Assembly: GCA_030152305.1 (NCBI GenBank)
Contig: JASKOM010000001.1
Location: 62,001 to 126,000 of the forward strand
Origin: Campylobacterota bacterium
GTDB taxonomy: Bacteria; Campylobacterota; Campylobacteria; Campylobacterales; Thiovulaceae
Direction of reading: 5' to 3'
Length of the DNA stretch: 64,000 nucleotides
This document shows positions 29,296 to 40,600 of this stretch, in pieces. The notes beneath the pieces were generated by a model. It was not told the origin of the DNA, searched no databases, and saw only the letters and a list, made by a program, of their open reading frames with translations. Position numbers and translations under genes: made by a program. Position 1 is the first letter of the stretch. Each line of letters begins with the position of its first letter.

Positions 29296-29444
29296 ATATT
29301 TGTTATAAAATTTAAAAATAAAACTAAGTTTCTACGGATATTTATTATTTTTTACTCTTTAATTTTTTTTATTAATAAATTAATAGCTAAATTCTTATAA
29401 AAATTTGTAAAATTACAAAGATTAAAAGAATTTAGGAGAATATA

Positions 29445-31148
29445 TTGAATATTTTACAGCCAAACAACAAAAATAATAGATTATTAATAACTCGTTATTT
29501 ACAAAACCTCTCAAAGTCGTTCCTATTATTTTTTGAACGAATAATTATCGTAAGTATTACATTGCCAATTGTCTTAATGTCTGCTGATATTGATTCAAAT
29601 GAAACATTGTTAAAAAAAGTTTCGATCGAATCAAGATTACAAGATATTGATGATAATCTAGCTATTTTAGATAAAAAACTTGCTCCAGATAATTCAATTT
29701 GGTTAAAAAGTTATAGCAATTATAATTTATATCTTGATATTGAGAAAAAATTAGACAAAATCGAAAAAGATATCGTTAAATATGGTGAAACAAAAAATTT
29801 AGTTAGTAGTCGCGATTTGCTTTTGCAACAAATTCAACTTTTTGGCGAACATATTGCACCTTTTGAAAAATTAATGCAACCTCCATCAATTGAACCTAGT
29901 CAGCAAATTACAAATCCTGTTGCTATTATTTCTGCGATTTCGAAAATTAATCAAAATAATCAACATCGCGAAGCTTATACAAAAAGATACGAAGAACTTA
30001 ATAAAATTGTTAATTTATTAAAAGAAAGATTAAAATTAATTTTAAAAAGAAATGAATTATCTAGTGATGTTGATAATGCTACTATTAAAGCATTAAAACG
30101 AGAAATTACTGATTTTAAATCAGCTCTTATTACGATTGAAAAAACATCTGAAATATTTAATCGAAAAATCGATGAGGTAAATCTAGAAATAAAAGATCGG
30201 ATTGCTGAAAGCACAAGAACATTAATTTCTCTTGGAATAACGATTGCTATTATTATAGGATTGTCTATTTTGATTAAATGGCTAATTGGTCGCTATTTAA
30301 AAGAAAACAGACGAATTTATATGAGCAATAAAGCCGTCAATGTGATTACATTTACGATTATAATTTTTGTAATAATATTTACATATATAGAAAATGTAAG
30401 CAATTTAGTTACGATTTTGGGATTTGCTTCAGCAGGTTTGGCTATTGCAATGAAAGACGGATTTACATCGTTTTTTGCTTGGTTCGTAATTATGTTTGGA
30501 GGTTCTATTAAAGTTGGCGATCGAATTAAAGTTTCAATGGGCGGACATACATATGTTGGCGATATCTTAGATATTTCGCTTTTGAGAATCACACTTCAAG
30601 AAGATGTAACTTTTACAACTTTCGAAACAAATCGTCGTGCTGGTAGAATTATATTTGTTCCAAATAGTTATATATTTACAAATATTGTTGCTAACTATAC
30701 ACATTATACACTTAGAACAGTTTGGGACGGAATAGATATTATGATTACTTTTGATTCGAATCATAAAAAAGCAAGTCATATCATGAAAGAAATTGTTAAA
30801 ACTTTTGCTTCTGGTTATACAGACATGACTCGAACTCAATTGAATTCACTTAGAGATAGATATGATTTGAGAAATACAAATGTCGAACCAAGAATGTTTA
30901 CTTTTATAGACACATACGGAATAAAATTAAGTATCTGGTATTTAACAAATGCTTATGGAACTTTGGTATTAAGATCAAATATTTCTGCGAAAATATTAGA
31001 ATCGTTTCATGCTGAAAGTGATATAAAAATTGCATATCCAACACAAACATTAAATGTTAATTCAACAAAATTTAATCCAGAAACCGTTCAGCAATCAAAT
31101 TTTATGAACAATGACATATCAAGAGAAACATTAAATATAAAAGATTAA
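29445..31148 (+). CDS. MscS-family mechanosensitive channel
   Basis: This 567-residue membrane protein has an N-terminal signal/TM segment and a periplasmic coiled-coil region (about 60-255). Three membrane helices follow, with the pore-lining TM3 at VTILGFASAGLAIAMKDGFTSF. The cytoplasmic MscS beta domain comes next (GGSIKVGDRIKVSMGGHTYVGDILDISLL, IFVPNSYIFTNIVANY). The start is TTG 29445 behind AGGAG. It is larger than MscS and resembles MscK/YnaI-type members. One GATGAGGT copy (30171). Confidence 0.9.
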   Translation: MNILQPNNKNNRLLITRYLQNLSKSFLLFFERIIIVSITLPIVLMSADIDSNETLLKKVSIESRLQDIDDNLAILDKKLAPDNSIWLKSYSNYNLYLDIEKKLDKIEKDIVKYGETKNLVSSRDLLLQQIQLFGEHIAPFEKLMQPPSIEPSQQITNPVAIISAISKINQNNQHREAYTKRYEELNKIVNLLKERLKLILKRNELSSDVDNATIKALKREITDFKSALITIEKTSEIFNRKIDEVNLEIKDRIAESTRTLISLGITIAIIIGLSILIKWLIGRYLKENRRIYMSNKAVNVITFTIIIFVIIFTYIENVSNLVTILGFASAGLAIAMKDGFTSFFAWFVIMFGGSIKVGDRIKVSMGGHTYVGDILDISLLRITLQEDVTFTTFETNRRAGRIIFVPNSYIFTNIVANYTHYTLRTVWDGIDIMITFDSNHKKASHIMKEIVKTFASGYTDMTRTQLNSLRDRYDLRNTNVEPRMFTFIDTYGIKLSIWYLTNAYGTLVLRSNISAKILESFHAESDIKIAYPTQTLNVNSTKFNPETVQQSNFMNNDISRETLNIKD

Positions 31149-31163
31149 TTATTAAATAAAAAT

Positions 31164-31191
31164 ACGAGATAGCTGAAAGATTCTATCTCGT
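31164..31191. terminator. Bidirectional terminator between mscS-like gene and serB
   Basis: ACGAGATAG (31164-31172) and CTATCTCGT (31183-31191) form a perfect 9-bp stem with a 10-nt loop between convergent genes. Confidence 0.75.
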
Positions 31192-31208
31192 TGAGAAGAA
31201 ATAATGAT

Positions 31209-31841
31209 TTATAAAATATTAATTAGATTTTTTAGATCTTTTTGATCGATAATAATATTTGCTTCTCGCTTTAAAACTTCTTTTGCACAAAATGCAACTT
31301 TATGATCTGCATGTTTAAACATACTTAAGTCATTTGCTCCATCGCCAATAACAATAGTTTCATGTTTAGAAATTCCTAATAAATTTTGTAATCTCGAAAG
31401 CATGTCGCCTTTACTCCAATCAAACATCATATCACCGCCAACAAGACCAGTTAAAACTCCATCTTTTGAATGTAATATATTTGAAAAATCAGCATCAAAA
31501 CCTAATTGTTCTTTTGCATACGAAGTCGCATTTCTAAATCCACCGCTGAAACAAACAACTTTTATATTATTTGATTTTAAATATTTAATCGTTTCTAATG
31601 CACCGTTCATATATGGCAAATTGTGGCAAATTTGATCAACTCGTTCAACTGGCAAACCTTTTAATAACGAAACTCGTTTTGAAAGACTTTCAAAAAAGGA
31701 AAGTTTGCCATTCATTGCTTCTTCTGTTATTTTTGAAACTTCAGCTTTTAAGCCTAATTCACCAGCAAGAATATCGATAGTTTCGCCATCCATTAATGTC
31801 GAATCAAAATCAAAAACTGCTAATTTTATATTTAAATTCAT
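31209..31841 (-). CDS. serB: Phosphoserine phosphatase
   Basis: SerB dephosphorylates O-phosphoserine in the last step of serine synthesis. The 210-residue HAD phosphatase has motif I VFDFDSTLMDGETID, motif II CFSGGF, and motif III IGDGANDLSMFKHAD. Length and the DFDST/E-T-I cap opening match SerB without an extra ACT domain. Confidence 0.93.
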   Translation of the reverse strand: MNLNIKLAVFDFDSTLMDGETIDILAGELGLKAEVSKITEEAMNGKLSFFESLSKRVSLLKGLPVERVDQICHNLPYMNGALETIKYLKSNNIKVVCFSGGFRNATSYAKEQLGFDADFSNILHSKDGVLTGLVGGDMMFDWSKGDMLSRLQNLLGISKHETIVIGDGANDLSMFKHADHKVAFCAKEVLKREANIIIDQKDLKNLINIL

Positions 31842-31889
31842 GTTTATCCTATTTTTGTATTAAAAACTTATATTAATTTTATCAAAAAA

Positions 31890-34028
31890 TTAAATTTCGA
31901 TTCCAATTAAAGTAATATCATCTCGTTGTTCGGTTCCGTCCATAAATTTTACAAGTGCTTCATGAATAATGTCTTTTTGATCATTCATTGATTTATTTTG
32001 AACAGATTTTAATAAATCTTCTAGTCTTTGACGACCGAAATTAAATAAATCTGGATTATGACTTTTTTGATCGATAAATCCGTCTGTTAATAAATAAATT
32101 TTCAAACCTTCTCCTCGATCATATTCGATTTCTTTAAAATTAAAGCTTTCTCGAGATCGTTTATAACCAACAGATTCGCGATCACCTTTTAATTGAATAA
32201 TTTCACTGCTATTTGAATTTGAAATAATAAAAGATACAGAATTTGCTCCTGATATTTTTACTTTGCCAGTTGCTCGATTATAATATAAAACTGCACCATC
32301 AAAACCAACATCCGAATCGCTTGAACTATTTTTATGTTGTTTTAAAATATCTTTTATTTGTTTATTAAAAAAATGCAACATTGCCGATGTCGAGCTTTTT
32401 TCTATTTGACCGCTATCAATTTGTTGCAATAATGGAATTTGTAATCCTTTAACTAATAAAGTTACAAAAGCCCCCGGAATTCCGTGTCCTGTGCAATCAA
32501 TTACAAATAAAACTACCTCATCGTCAGAAAGTTTTTCAATAAAATAAATATCACCGCCAACAATATCGCGAGGTTTCCATAATAAAAAATGATCTTTAAA
32601 CAATTCGTTTAATAATTCTTCTTTTGGCAAAATACTTCGTTGAATAAATGAAGCATATTTAATAGAATCATTGAGATTTCGCATAACTTTCATAAGTGAA
32701 TCAGTTCGTTCAGCAATAAGACTTTCAAGTTCTCTTCGATAAGTCAAAATTTCTTTTGACATAATAAAAAAGTTAGATAATAAAACAGATATTTCGCTTA
32801 TTTCAGAATCATCGTTTTGAAGATTTTCAATATTTTTTGTTTTTTCAGCCAATGAAACAATTGGTCTTGAAATCCAACCAGCAATTCTTTGAGAATATTT
32901 AAACAAAAGTAAAAAGAAAACTAAATAGAAAAGAACCATTAAAGAAACAGCAAAAATTCCTATTTTGTCAGTTGTATTTTTAAGTTCATTGATATTTTTA
33001 AAAAGTTCTCGTTCAGAAATCATTGAAACTAGAACCCAGCCAGTTGTATTAATTTTTTTAGAAATAACAAGAGATGTATCACCAGAAACATTTAATTCGT
33101 ATTCACCAACTTTTATAATTTGATTTCCGATTTCAGGATTTGCTTTTAATAAATTAGTTTCGTTTGCATCAATATGTAATAATTCACGAGTTGAATCTCT
33201 CATTGCCAATATTTCACCATCTTTTGTAATCATACAAGTATCAGATTTCCAAGGCAAAGAAAATTCGAGAATATTTTTTGAAAAATTAATAACCGTAACA
33301 TCGAGACCTGTAACACCTTCGAGAAAATCTCCACGATAAACAGGAACAACACAAGAAAGCATATAGCCTTGACCAGCAGGATCTAAATAAACATCAGTCC
33401 AAACTGTTCCACGAGATGGATTATGTTGTTGATCAGCTAAATAATAAAAATTATAATCTTCCATATTTATTCCAGAACCGTAAGTTTCGTAAATATTATT
33501 TATATATGGATAAATTCTATTCATGTCGTCATGTGTGTTTAAATAAACAGCTGAAATAATTTTACTATTATGAATAACAGATTGAAAAGAATCATCAAAT
33601 GATTCTGTTAAATAACTCTTTTTTAATTCGTGTTGACCTATTTTTGTTGTTCCAGACCAATAAACACTACTGCCACCCGATGAGGTTTTATAAAATGAAC
33701 CATTTGAAGCTCGTTCAAATTTTGGCGGATTTTTTGGTAAAGATATATTGTCAAAATTTTTAAATAAATATTGATGTTCAGCTTGAAGAACTTTAGCGAT
33801 ATTCTCAACCTCTTTTAATTGAGCATCTATTATTTCACTCTGTTTTGTTAGCATTGTAGGAATATTAAGTCTTGATTCCTGAAGAATAAGTTGTTCCGTT
33901 TTTGAAGCTATATACCAGCTCATAGAAAAATATAAAATTAATAAAATTACTTCAACGGTAAATATTGGAATTAATGAAGATTTTAAATAATTGTGTGAAA
34001 TTAGATTGGATAATGTTTTCTTTTCCAT
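31890..34028 (-). CDS. Membrane sensor with dCache and SpoIIE/PP2C phosphatase
   Basis: This 712-residue receptor has an N-terminal membrane helix (SLIPIFTVEVILLILYFSMSW), a periplasmic double Cache-like sensor (about 45-345, with the PDC-like segment SRGTVWTDVYLDPAGQGYMLS), and a second helix (GIFAVSLMVLFYLVFFLLLF). A HAMP-like linker, a coiled coil and a C-terminal SpoIIE phosphatase follow (VGGDIYFIEKL, IDCTGHGIPGAFVTLL, TDGFIDQ). Such proteins usually dephosphorylate anti-anti-sigma STAS proteins. The STAS/CheX protein at 2.0 kb is only a speculative partner. Two GATGAGGT copies (32515, 33679). Confidence 0.87.
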   Translation of the reverse strand: MEKKTLSNLISHNYLKSSLIPIFTVEVILLILYFSMSWYIASKTEQLILQESRLNIPTMLTKQSEIIDAQLKEVENIAKVLQAEHQYLFKNFDNISLPKNPPKFERASNGSFYKTSSGGSSVYWSGTTKIGQHELKKSYLTESFDDSFQSVIHNSKIISAVYLNTHDDMNRIYPYINNIYETYGSGINMEDYNFYYLADQQHNPSRGTVWTDVYLDPAGQGYMLSCVVPVYRGDFLEGVTGLDVTVINFSKNILEFSLPWKSDTCMITKDGEILAMRDSTRELLHIDANETNLLKANPEIGNQIIKVGEYELNVSGDTSLVISKKINTTGWVLVSMISERELFKNINELKNTTDKIGIFAVSLMVLFYLVFFLLLFKYSQRIAGWISRPIVSLAEKTKNIENLQNDDSEISEISVLLSNFFIMSKEILTYRRELESLIAERTDSLMKVMRNLNDSIKYASFIQRSILPKEELLNELFKDHFLLWKPRDIVGGDIYFIEKLSDDEVVLFVIDCTGHGIPGAFVTLLVKGLQIPLLQQIDSGQIEKSSTSAMLHFFNKQIKDILKQHKNSSSDSDVGFDGAVLYYNRATGKVKISGANSVSFIISNSNSSEIIQLKGDRESVGYKRSRESFNFKEIEYDRGEGLKIYLLTDGFIDQKSHNPDLFNFGRQRLEDLLKSVQNKSMNDQKDIIHEALVKFMDGTEQRDDITLIGIEI

Positions 34029-34267
34029 GTTGTTTTTTTCCTAAAATTTAGCTATAAGCTTTAATTTTTATTATATTAAACAATAAACATGTTTTGTTTT
34101 AAACAATCTTATTTATTTTATAAAAATATTATGTAATATTTATAATAATTTTAGATTGCTAATCTAACAATATCTAAGTTTAAAATATATTATTTTGTAT
34201 TATAAATTTATTTGTTTGAAATTGGATAATTTAAAACAAAATAGTGTATATTAACAATTGTATTATT

Positions 34268-34297
34268 TTAAATTAGTTACATGTTCAACTAATTTAA
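34268..34297. promoter_or_regulatory. Candidate operator upstream of marR
   Basis: TTAAATTAGTT (34268-34278) and AACTAATTTAA (34287-34297) form a perfect 11-bp inverted repeat around ACATGTTC. It ends 25 nt before the marR ATG, a position suited to autoregulation by a dimeric winged-helix protein. Part of the symmetry is simple AT sequence. Confidence 0.5.
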
Positions 34298-34322
34298 TAA
34301 AATTTTTACAAGGAAAAACAAT

Positions 34323-34775
34323 ATGAATCATTGTGAATGTGCTATTGAACCTTCAATAGGTTGTATTAGTAATCATACAGCTTTAGCAACTAGACTTTAT
34401 GTAGCAAAGTTGTTAAAAATCAACGAAATCGAGCTAACAATCGAACAATTGCGAGTCATGATTGTTTTATGGAAAGAATCTGAGATTGTTCAGAAAGATA
34501 TTACCGAAATTATTGGTAAAGATAAAACATCTATTACCCGTTTAGTAAATGGCTTAGAAAAATCTGGTCTTGTTAAAAGAATTGATTTTGCTGAAGACAA
34601 ACGACATAATCGAATTGTTATTACGGACGAAGGTAAAAAGCTTGAAGAACCTGCAATGAAAGTTCTTAAGCAAGTTACAAGAACTTTACATAGTAATTTT
34701 ACTCAAAAAGAGATTGATATTACTACTAAAGTTTTAAAGAAACTTTGTGTTGTATTAAACAACTCTGGTTTTTAA
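34323..34775 (+). CDS. MarR family transcriptional regulator
   Basis: This 150-residue winged-helix regulator has the recognition helix in IIGKDKTSITRLVNGLEKSGLV, followed by the wing DKRHNRIVITDEGKKLEEP, the canonical MarR pattern. Three cysteines lie in the first 16 residues (HCECAIEPSIGC), which could form a redox- or metal-sensing cluster. It is divergent from the phosphatase gene and convergent with the beta-propeller gene. Confidence 0.9.
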   Translation: MNHCECAIEPSIGCISNHTALATRLYVAKLLKINEIELTIEQLRVMIVLWKESEIVQKDITEIIGKDKTSITRLVNGLEKSGLVKRIDFAEDKRHNRIVITDEGKKLEEPAMKVLKQVTRTLHSNFTQKEIDITTKVLKKLCVVLNNSGF

Positions 34776-34797
34776 TAAATTATATACAATCAAATTT

Positions 34798-34826
34798 ATA
34801 TTCCCATAGCATAAGCTAGGGAATAT
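34798..34826. terminator. Bidirectional terminator between marR and beta-propeller gene
   Basis: ATATTCCC (34798-34805) pairs with GGGAATAT (34819-34826), with an inner TAGC/GCTA stem, between two convergent genes. Confidence 0.65.
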
Positions 34827-34843
34827 ATTTAAATAATTAATAA

Positions 34844-37570
34844 TTATTTAATCTCGTCAATAAATAATTCTCCACCTGATAATAAAAGCCCAAAGTTTCG
34901 TTTTTTTGTTCCTTCACCAGTTGAGAAAATAATGCCTCGTTGATAATTATAACTTTCGTTTGAACCGCCATCTATATAACTTTTCCATTCGATAGTTGAT
35001 AAATTATTTTCAACTCCATATATTTGAAAAGTGTTTTTGTAGCCGTAATATGTTGGATAATAAAGTTCAGATTCTGAATAAAAGTAGCCGTGATAATAAG
35101 CAAGTGCTGAAGGCAAATTAGGATTAACTGATGAAGAATTGCCATCTTGTTTATATGTTTCTATTAAACTATTTGCATATATCGTTTCGTTTGCCTCAAG
35201 TCTTTTTTTAATGCTTTCAGGTTCGTATAAACTATAATTTTTATAGTTATTAAGTGTTAGCTGAACATAATAAGTTTGTTTGTATTCGGCTTTTGCTGAA
35301 TCGTTCATTTCAGTTGTGAAAGTTTCTTGAAGTGGCAAACCAAATAAATTATCAGTCGCTCGATATGTGAAAGCTTTGTGATCATAAATTGCATCAGACG
35401 AAAATTGCCATCGTGTTGAAATCGTTTGATTTTCTGGAATTAATCTTTTGTCGATTAATTTCGGATTGTTAAAATCGGCAACATCAAAAAGCTGAATTTG
35501 ATAACCTAATTCTGAACCGTTGCCGTCAGCATTTACACCAAGCGAAAGAACTCGATTTGAACTTACAGGATGAAAATATGTCGAATAGCCGTTAATTTCT
35601 AAAGGATTTTCTCCAAGTTTTGGACTATTTGGATTTGATAAATCAACGACATAAAGCGGATCTTTTTGTAAGAAAGTAACGATATATCCGCGGTTGCCAA
35701 AAAATCTAACTCCTCGAATTGATTCATTTGCTTTTCCAAGTCCGCGAATTTCACCAATTGTTGATAACGAATTATTTACCTCATCGAGAACAGAAATAAT
35801 ATTATCTGTGCCATCTTTTTCACGATTCCACCAACTGCTGCTCCAGCCTTCAGTTGTTGCAAGTCGCAATTTGCCATCAAATTCACTCAAACTAAATTGA
35901 TTAAGAATATGACCATCGACATAACCCATTCCGTTATAACTTAATTTATTTTTAATGCCAAATTTATAAATTGCAACTCGTTCTTTGTAATTTTCCCAAT
36001 TATAATAAAGCGGATATGAACTCGAAACAAAATATAAAGCTTCAGTTGAAGAATAAATAGTTTCGCTATTGCCAATAACAGAAACAGATTCGTGAGTGAA
36101 ATTTGTGTTGTTTAATTCAAAACTTGTGATCGAAGTTACGAACGGAGATTGATCGATTTTTAAAGGAGCATATAAATTTTCTTCAGAAATTAAAGCCTGA
36201 TCGTTAAGTGTTGGAATTAAATCGCTTTCGCCATAAATAGGTTTTGAATAATCAACTGTATAAAGTCCGTTTTCATCGTTATACCAACAGCCGTTATAAC
36301 CGTAATAATAATCTGGAGCGATTTTGCCAATCATTGCTTGATTAATAGATGTTGTTTCGATTTTGCATGATTCGTAATCTTTTGGATATGAGACATTTAT
36401 CGATGGCATAAATCTTGAAACGATAAATAATTTATTGTTCGTGATTCGGCTATCAACGATATTTCCGCTGAATTTAAAACTGTTGATTTTGCTGATTTTA
36501 TTTAAATCGCTAACATCGTAAATTTCAACAAGGCTTGATTCTCGCCACATTTGATCGCTATCACTTTTCCAAGAATTCCAGAAACCATTATTATATGGAT
36601 AAACAGCGATTAATTTATTATTTATTAAATATAACTCGTCTGGTTTGCCTTCTGTTTTTATTGTTGTCAGCGGTTTTTTCTCACCGTTCATAATTCGATC
36701 AAAAGTCGAAACCAAGATTTCGTTATCACTCCAATTGCCTGATAAATAAAAGATTTTATCGCCATCGTGTTTTACGATATCAGCTTCATCAACTCCGATT
36801 TCTTGAACATTTGTAGTTGTCGTGTCAGAAACTTTATCAGCTGAATTACTTTCTCCATTCGAAGTAGATTCACCTTTATCCACTGTTGGAGCATTAACAG
36901 CTACATCATCCATTATTCCAGCTCTAAAATATGGCATTGGATAATTTCTATAACCAGCAAAATTATATTTGACCATTGCCAATAAATAATCTTTCATTGC
37001 TTCAGCCGAAGAGAAAGTTCTTAATTTTGCTTCAGCATTTGAAAGATCAATCGATAAATTATCGTCAGAATAGACCCAAAAACCTTCACCTTTGCCTAAA
37101 AAATCGATTTGTGGATATTCTGTGAATTTGCCATCTTTTCGATATTTGTGCCATTCGTTATTTGAATATTTCCAGACAATTGGCTGATCTTTAAAAATAT
37201 CAGGTGAAAGTGTGCTATTAATCGGAATTGAAACTAGATTCCAGCCTTTATGTAAATCTATTTTAGAAATTTCTGGCTGTTTTGATGAATCTGTATCAAA
37301 ATAAAAATTACCACCTTTTGGTGAATAAGCCCAAATTCCTTCTGATGGAGAAACTGATCCGTTTTTGACCCATTTGCCATTTTGGTAACCGTAAATCGTG
37401 TTAATAACAGCTGATTTATAAATTTCTTCGAAACTATAATTTTTATTAAAACCGATTAAATTCCAACCTTCGACAAGTGGCAAAACAGTTTCAGCTGATA
37501 AACTCACTGAAAACAGCGAAGCAACAGAAACGAACGAAATAGTTTTTGATAACAATCTCTTTTTTCGCAT
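34844..37570 (-). CDS. Secreted beta-propeller protein with two GWNL modules
   Basis: This 908-residue exported protein has a signal peptide (LLSKTISFVSVASLFSVSLSAE). Two about 75-residue modules follow, each opening GWNL and closing with GIWAYS or GFWVYS. The rest resembles secreted C-terminal beta-propeller proteins distantly related to WD-40, beginning with the typical TTTNVQEIGVDEADIVKHDG segment and running through repeated blades to FSTGEGTKKRNFGLLLSGGE. The function of this family is not established. It diverges from the giant lipoprotein gene only 106 nt away. One GATGAGGT copy (35778). Confidence 0.8.
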   Translation of the reverse strand: MRKKRLLSKTISFVSVASLFSVSLSAETVLPLVEGWNLIGFNKNYSFEEIYKSAVINTIYGYQNGKWVKNGSVSPSEGIWAYSPKGGNFYFDTDSSKQPEISKIDLHKGWNLVSIPINSTLSPDIFKDQPIVWKYSNNEWHKYRKDGKFTEYPQIDFLGKGEGFWVYSDDNLSIDLSNAEAKLRTFSSAEAMKDYLLAMVKYNFAGYRNYPMPYFRAGIMDDVAVNAPTVDKGESTSNGESNSADKVSDTTTTNVQEIGVDEADIVKHDGDKIFYLSGNWSDNEILVSTFDRIMNGEKKPLTTIKTEGKPDELYLINNKLIAVYPYNNGFWNSWKSDSDQMWRESSLVEIYDVSDLNKISKINSFKFSGNIVDSRITNNKLFIVSRFMPSINVSYPKDYESCKIETTSINQAMIGKIAPDYYYGYNGCWYNDENGLYTVDYSKPIYGESDLIPTLNDQALISEENLYAPLKIDQSPFVTSITSFELNNTNFTHESVSVIGNSETIYSSTEALYFVSSSYPLYYNWENYKERVAIYKFGIKNKLSYNGMGYVDGHILNQFSLSEFDGKLRLATTEGWSSSWWNREKDGTDNIISVLDEVNNSLSTIGEIRGLGKANESIRGVRFFGNRGYIVTFLQKDPLYVVDLSNPNSPKLGENPLEINGYSTYFHPVSSNRVLSLGVNADGNGSELGYQIQLFDVADFNNPKLIDKRLIPENQTISTRWQFSSDAIYDHKAFTYRATDNLFGLPLQETFTTEMNDSAKAEYKQTYYVQLTLNNYKNYSLYEPESIKKRLEANETIYANSLIETYKQDGNSSSVNPNLPSALAYYHGYFYSESELYYPTYYGYKNTFQIYGVENNLSTIEWKSYIDGGSNESYNYQRGIIFSTGEGTKKRNFGLLLSGGELFIDEIK

Positions 37571-37676
37571 ACAAAACCTTTATATTTATTTTATTTATAA
37601 ATCGACTTTATATAAATTAAAAAATAAAAGTTTGATATACTCAAATAAATTTATTAATGTCTCAAGGAGGCAATTC

Positions 37677-40600
37677 TTGTTAAAAGCTTTTTTATTTAGC
37701 TTTATAGCCATTCTTTCTTTTTCTTTATCTGGATGTTCTTCATCAAATAACGATGATGCACCAACAAATAATGAAAATAATTCATCGTCTGATGTTAATC
37801 GTAGCGATTTAAATCAATCTACGGAAAACAACAATTCATCTTCGACAGAACAAAATAATAGTTCTGATATTAACGATTCGACCTCATCGGAAATTAATAA
37901 TTCAGTTGAACAAAACCAAACTGATTTGAATAATTCAGAAATAAAAACTGTTCAAACTGATTCGGGTCAAATTATAAAAGTCTATGAAAATAACAAATAT
38001 AAAGTTATCGCAAGAGAAGATAAAACGATAGTTTTAAATTTTCCAAGTTCAATTAATCGAGTTTCGCAATCTTTAAAAAGAAAATTAAAAGCTGTTACGG
38101 ATACGACTATTGCAAATGTAACTCTTTCGATTTTTTACCCTGATAATTCAGCATATTTTCAAGATCAAAATTTCACAGATGTTAATGGCAGTTGGACTAT
38201 GAAAATTATTGATTTTCCAATTATCGAAGAGCAATATCGTTTTGTTGTTAATGTTTATAATCAAGCAAATCAAAAAATAATGACAGGTGAAGTTAATCAG
38301 ACTTTAACAGATGAAACTTTGAATATTATTGTTCCAATTCAATTTATCGAAGAAACTCAAATAGCATTACCAACGATTCAAAATGTTGTTGTTAAACCGC
38401 CGTTAAATAAAGACGGAAATGTTACTGTAACTTTTCAAGTTAGCAATCCAAGTCGAGATTCGATTAATTATTTAATTGCACCAATTGGTGATAATAATTT
38501 GTCAAATTTTTTCAAAGCTGATGGAACTGATGGAAAATCAGGAACTATTAATAATAGTTTAACTTCTGAATTTTCTGTATATATTCCAAATAATTTTATT
38601 AAAGATCGTGAATATAAATATTATATAACTTTAATAAGTAGCAATGGAAATAAAATTAGACAAATATTTACAATATTAATTTCTATTGAAACAGTTTCGC
38701 CGAACTTAACGATTCAAACTCCGCCAATTTCTAAAGATGTTTTTATCGAACTAAACGATAATAATATAACAGTTGAAGCTGTGTTCGATACGAATATTTC
38801 TCAAAACATAAAAGAATTAAATTGGAGTTTAGCTAACAACAGTTTTAATTTTATTAATAATAAATCAAATCCAGCTGTAATTATTGGTTTTGACGGGAAT
38901 ATAAGCGATACTTTGATTTTAACAATTTTAGATAAAAACGGTAGTTTAACTGTTGAAACTTTTGTTCTTAATTTAAACGATTCTATTGCTCCTCAAATTC
39001 CAATTATTAATTCTTATTCAAATTTTGTAAATAAAACAACAACAAATATTTCTATTTCTGGTGAACCTAGCACAAAAGTAGTTATTAATGGCAATTTGAC
39101 TTCAAATATTGTTTCTGTTAAAGGTTTATCTGTTTTTCCAGTAAATTTATCACTTGAAGGTGAAAATAATATTTCGATCGCTCTTGAAGATTTAAACGGT
39201 AATCGTAGCGATGAGGTCAATATTTCTATTAAACGAGATACAACACCACCAAAAACAAATGCAAATTTAATATATTTTGAAACATCTTCGTTATCACCAG
39301 AATTTAACGGTTCTCTTCCGTCAGCAGTTGGCGATGATAATATTTCGAAATATCGAGTTGAAATTTTAATAAATAACGAAATCAAAAATGCAATTGTTTA
39401 TGGCTCAAAATGGGGAATTCCAGCATCAACTTTTTCAGAATTAAACGAAGGCTATTATGATATTAATATCACGGTTTATGATGAAATTAATAATTCAGCA
39501 ACTACAAATTTGCCAAATGCATTTAGAATTAGCTATTCAGGTTTTATTACAAAACCGTTGATCGAAGGTTTATATTATGTTTCTGGTTCTAAAACTGGAA
39601 AAACAAATATAAGCGGATTGTTTAAATATGAAAATAACGAAACTTTGAGTTTATCGCTTGGAAATTCAGATTTTAATCTCGAATTTGGCAGTTTAAATAT
39701 TTCAAATTTCTTAGAAATTAACGGAACACGAAAAGAGATAAATTTTTTAAAATTAATTAATAGCTCGAATGTTCAAGATTCTCAAAGAGCTAGAAATATA
39801 ATCAGGCTTTTAGCTTCGCTTGATGCTGATAAAGATTTATCAAATGGAATTATTATCGATAACGAAACAGCTGAAGCTTTTATTATTGCAAAACCTGATA
39901 TAAATTTTGATGTAAATGATTCTAATTTTTCAGCTCAAACAGAAATTTCTATTATTTTTAATGATTTGTCTGTTCATTTTGGCGAACATCGTGGATTAAT
40001 TTCAGCTGAAGATAGTCAAGCTATCGTTACAGCTTTAATTAACGGAACTATTGCTAATCCAGTTTATAGTGCTGATCCAGAAGCAAATATTTCAATATTA
40101 CAAGGTGTTTTAAAATCGATCGAAGGTGCAGTCGAAGGAATCGCTTTTCGTTCTGGAAGTCAAAGCGGTTTTACCGATGAAAACGGAACTTTTTCATATG
40201 AAGATGGCAAAAAAATAAGATTTTCTATTGGAATGATGGAATTATCAGAAACAAAAGCAAAATCAGTAATGTCGCCTTATGATTTAGTTGAATCTGTATC
40301 TTTTGATCATCCAAAACCTCGAAATATCGCTTCGTTATTTTCTTTGTTTGATGCAATTAATAACGATTCGAAAATTACTATTGATCAACCAGTTCGAGAT
40401 GCAATCGATAAATATCGAGCACCAATCGATTTAAATTTGCCAGATGGTCAAGCCAATGAAGAATTAAATATTTCAGCTGGTCTTAACGAATTTATGGCTC
40501 AATTTAATTTATTCGAAATAGGCAACGAATTATTAACAGATATTAATGACTCTCGAGTTTCAAATAATTTAAATCGAAATTTATCTAATTTGACTAGAAC

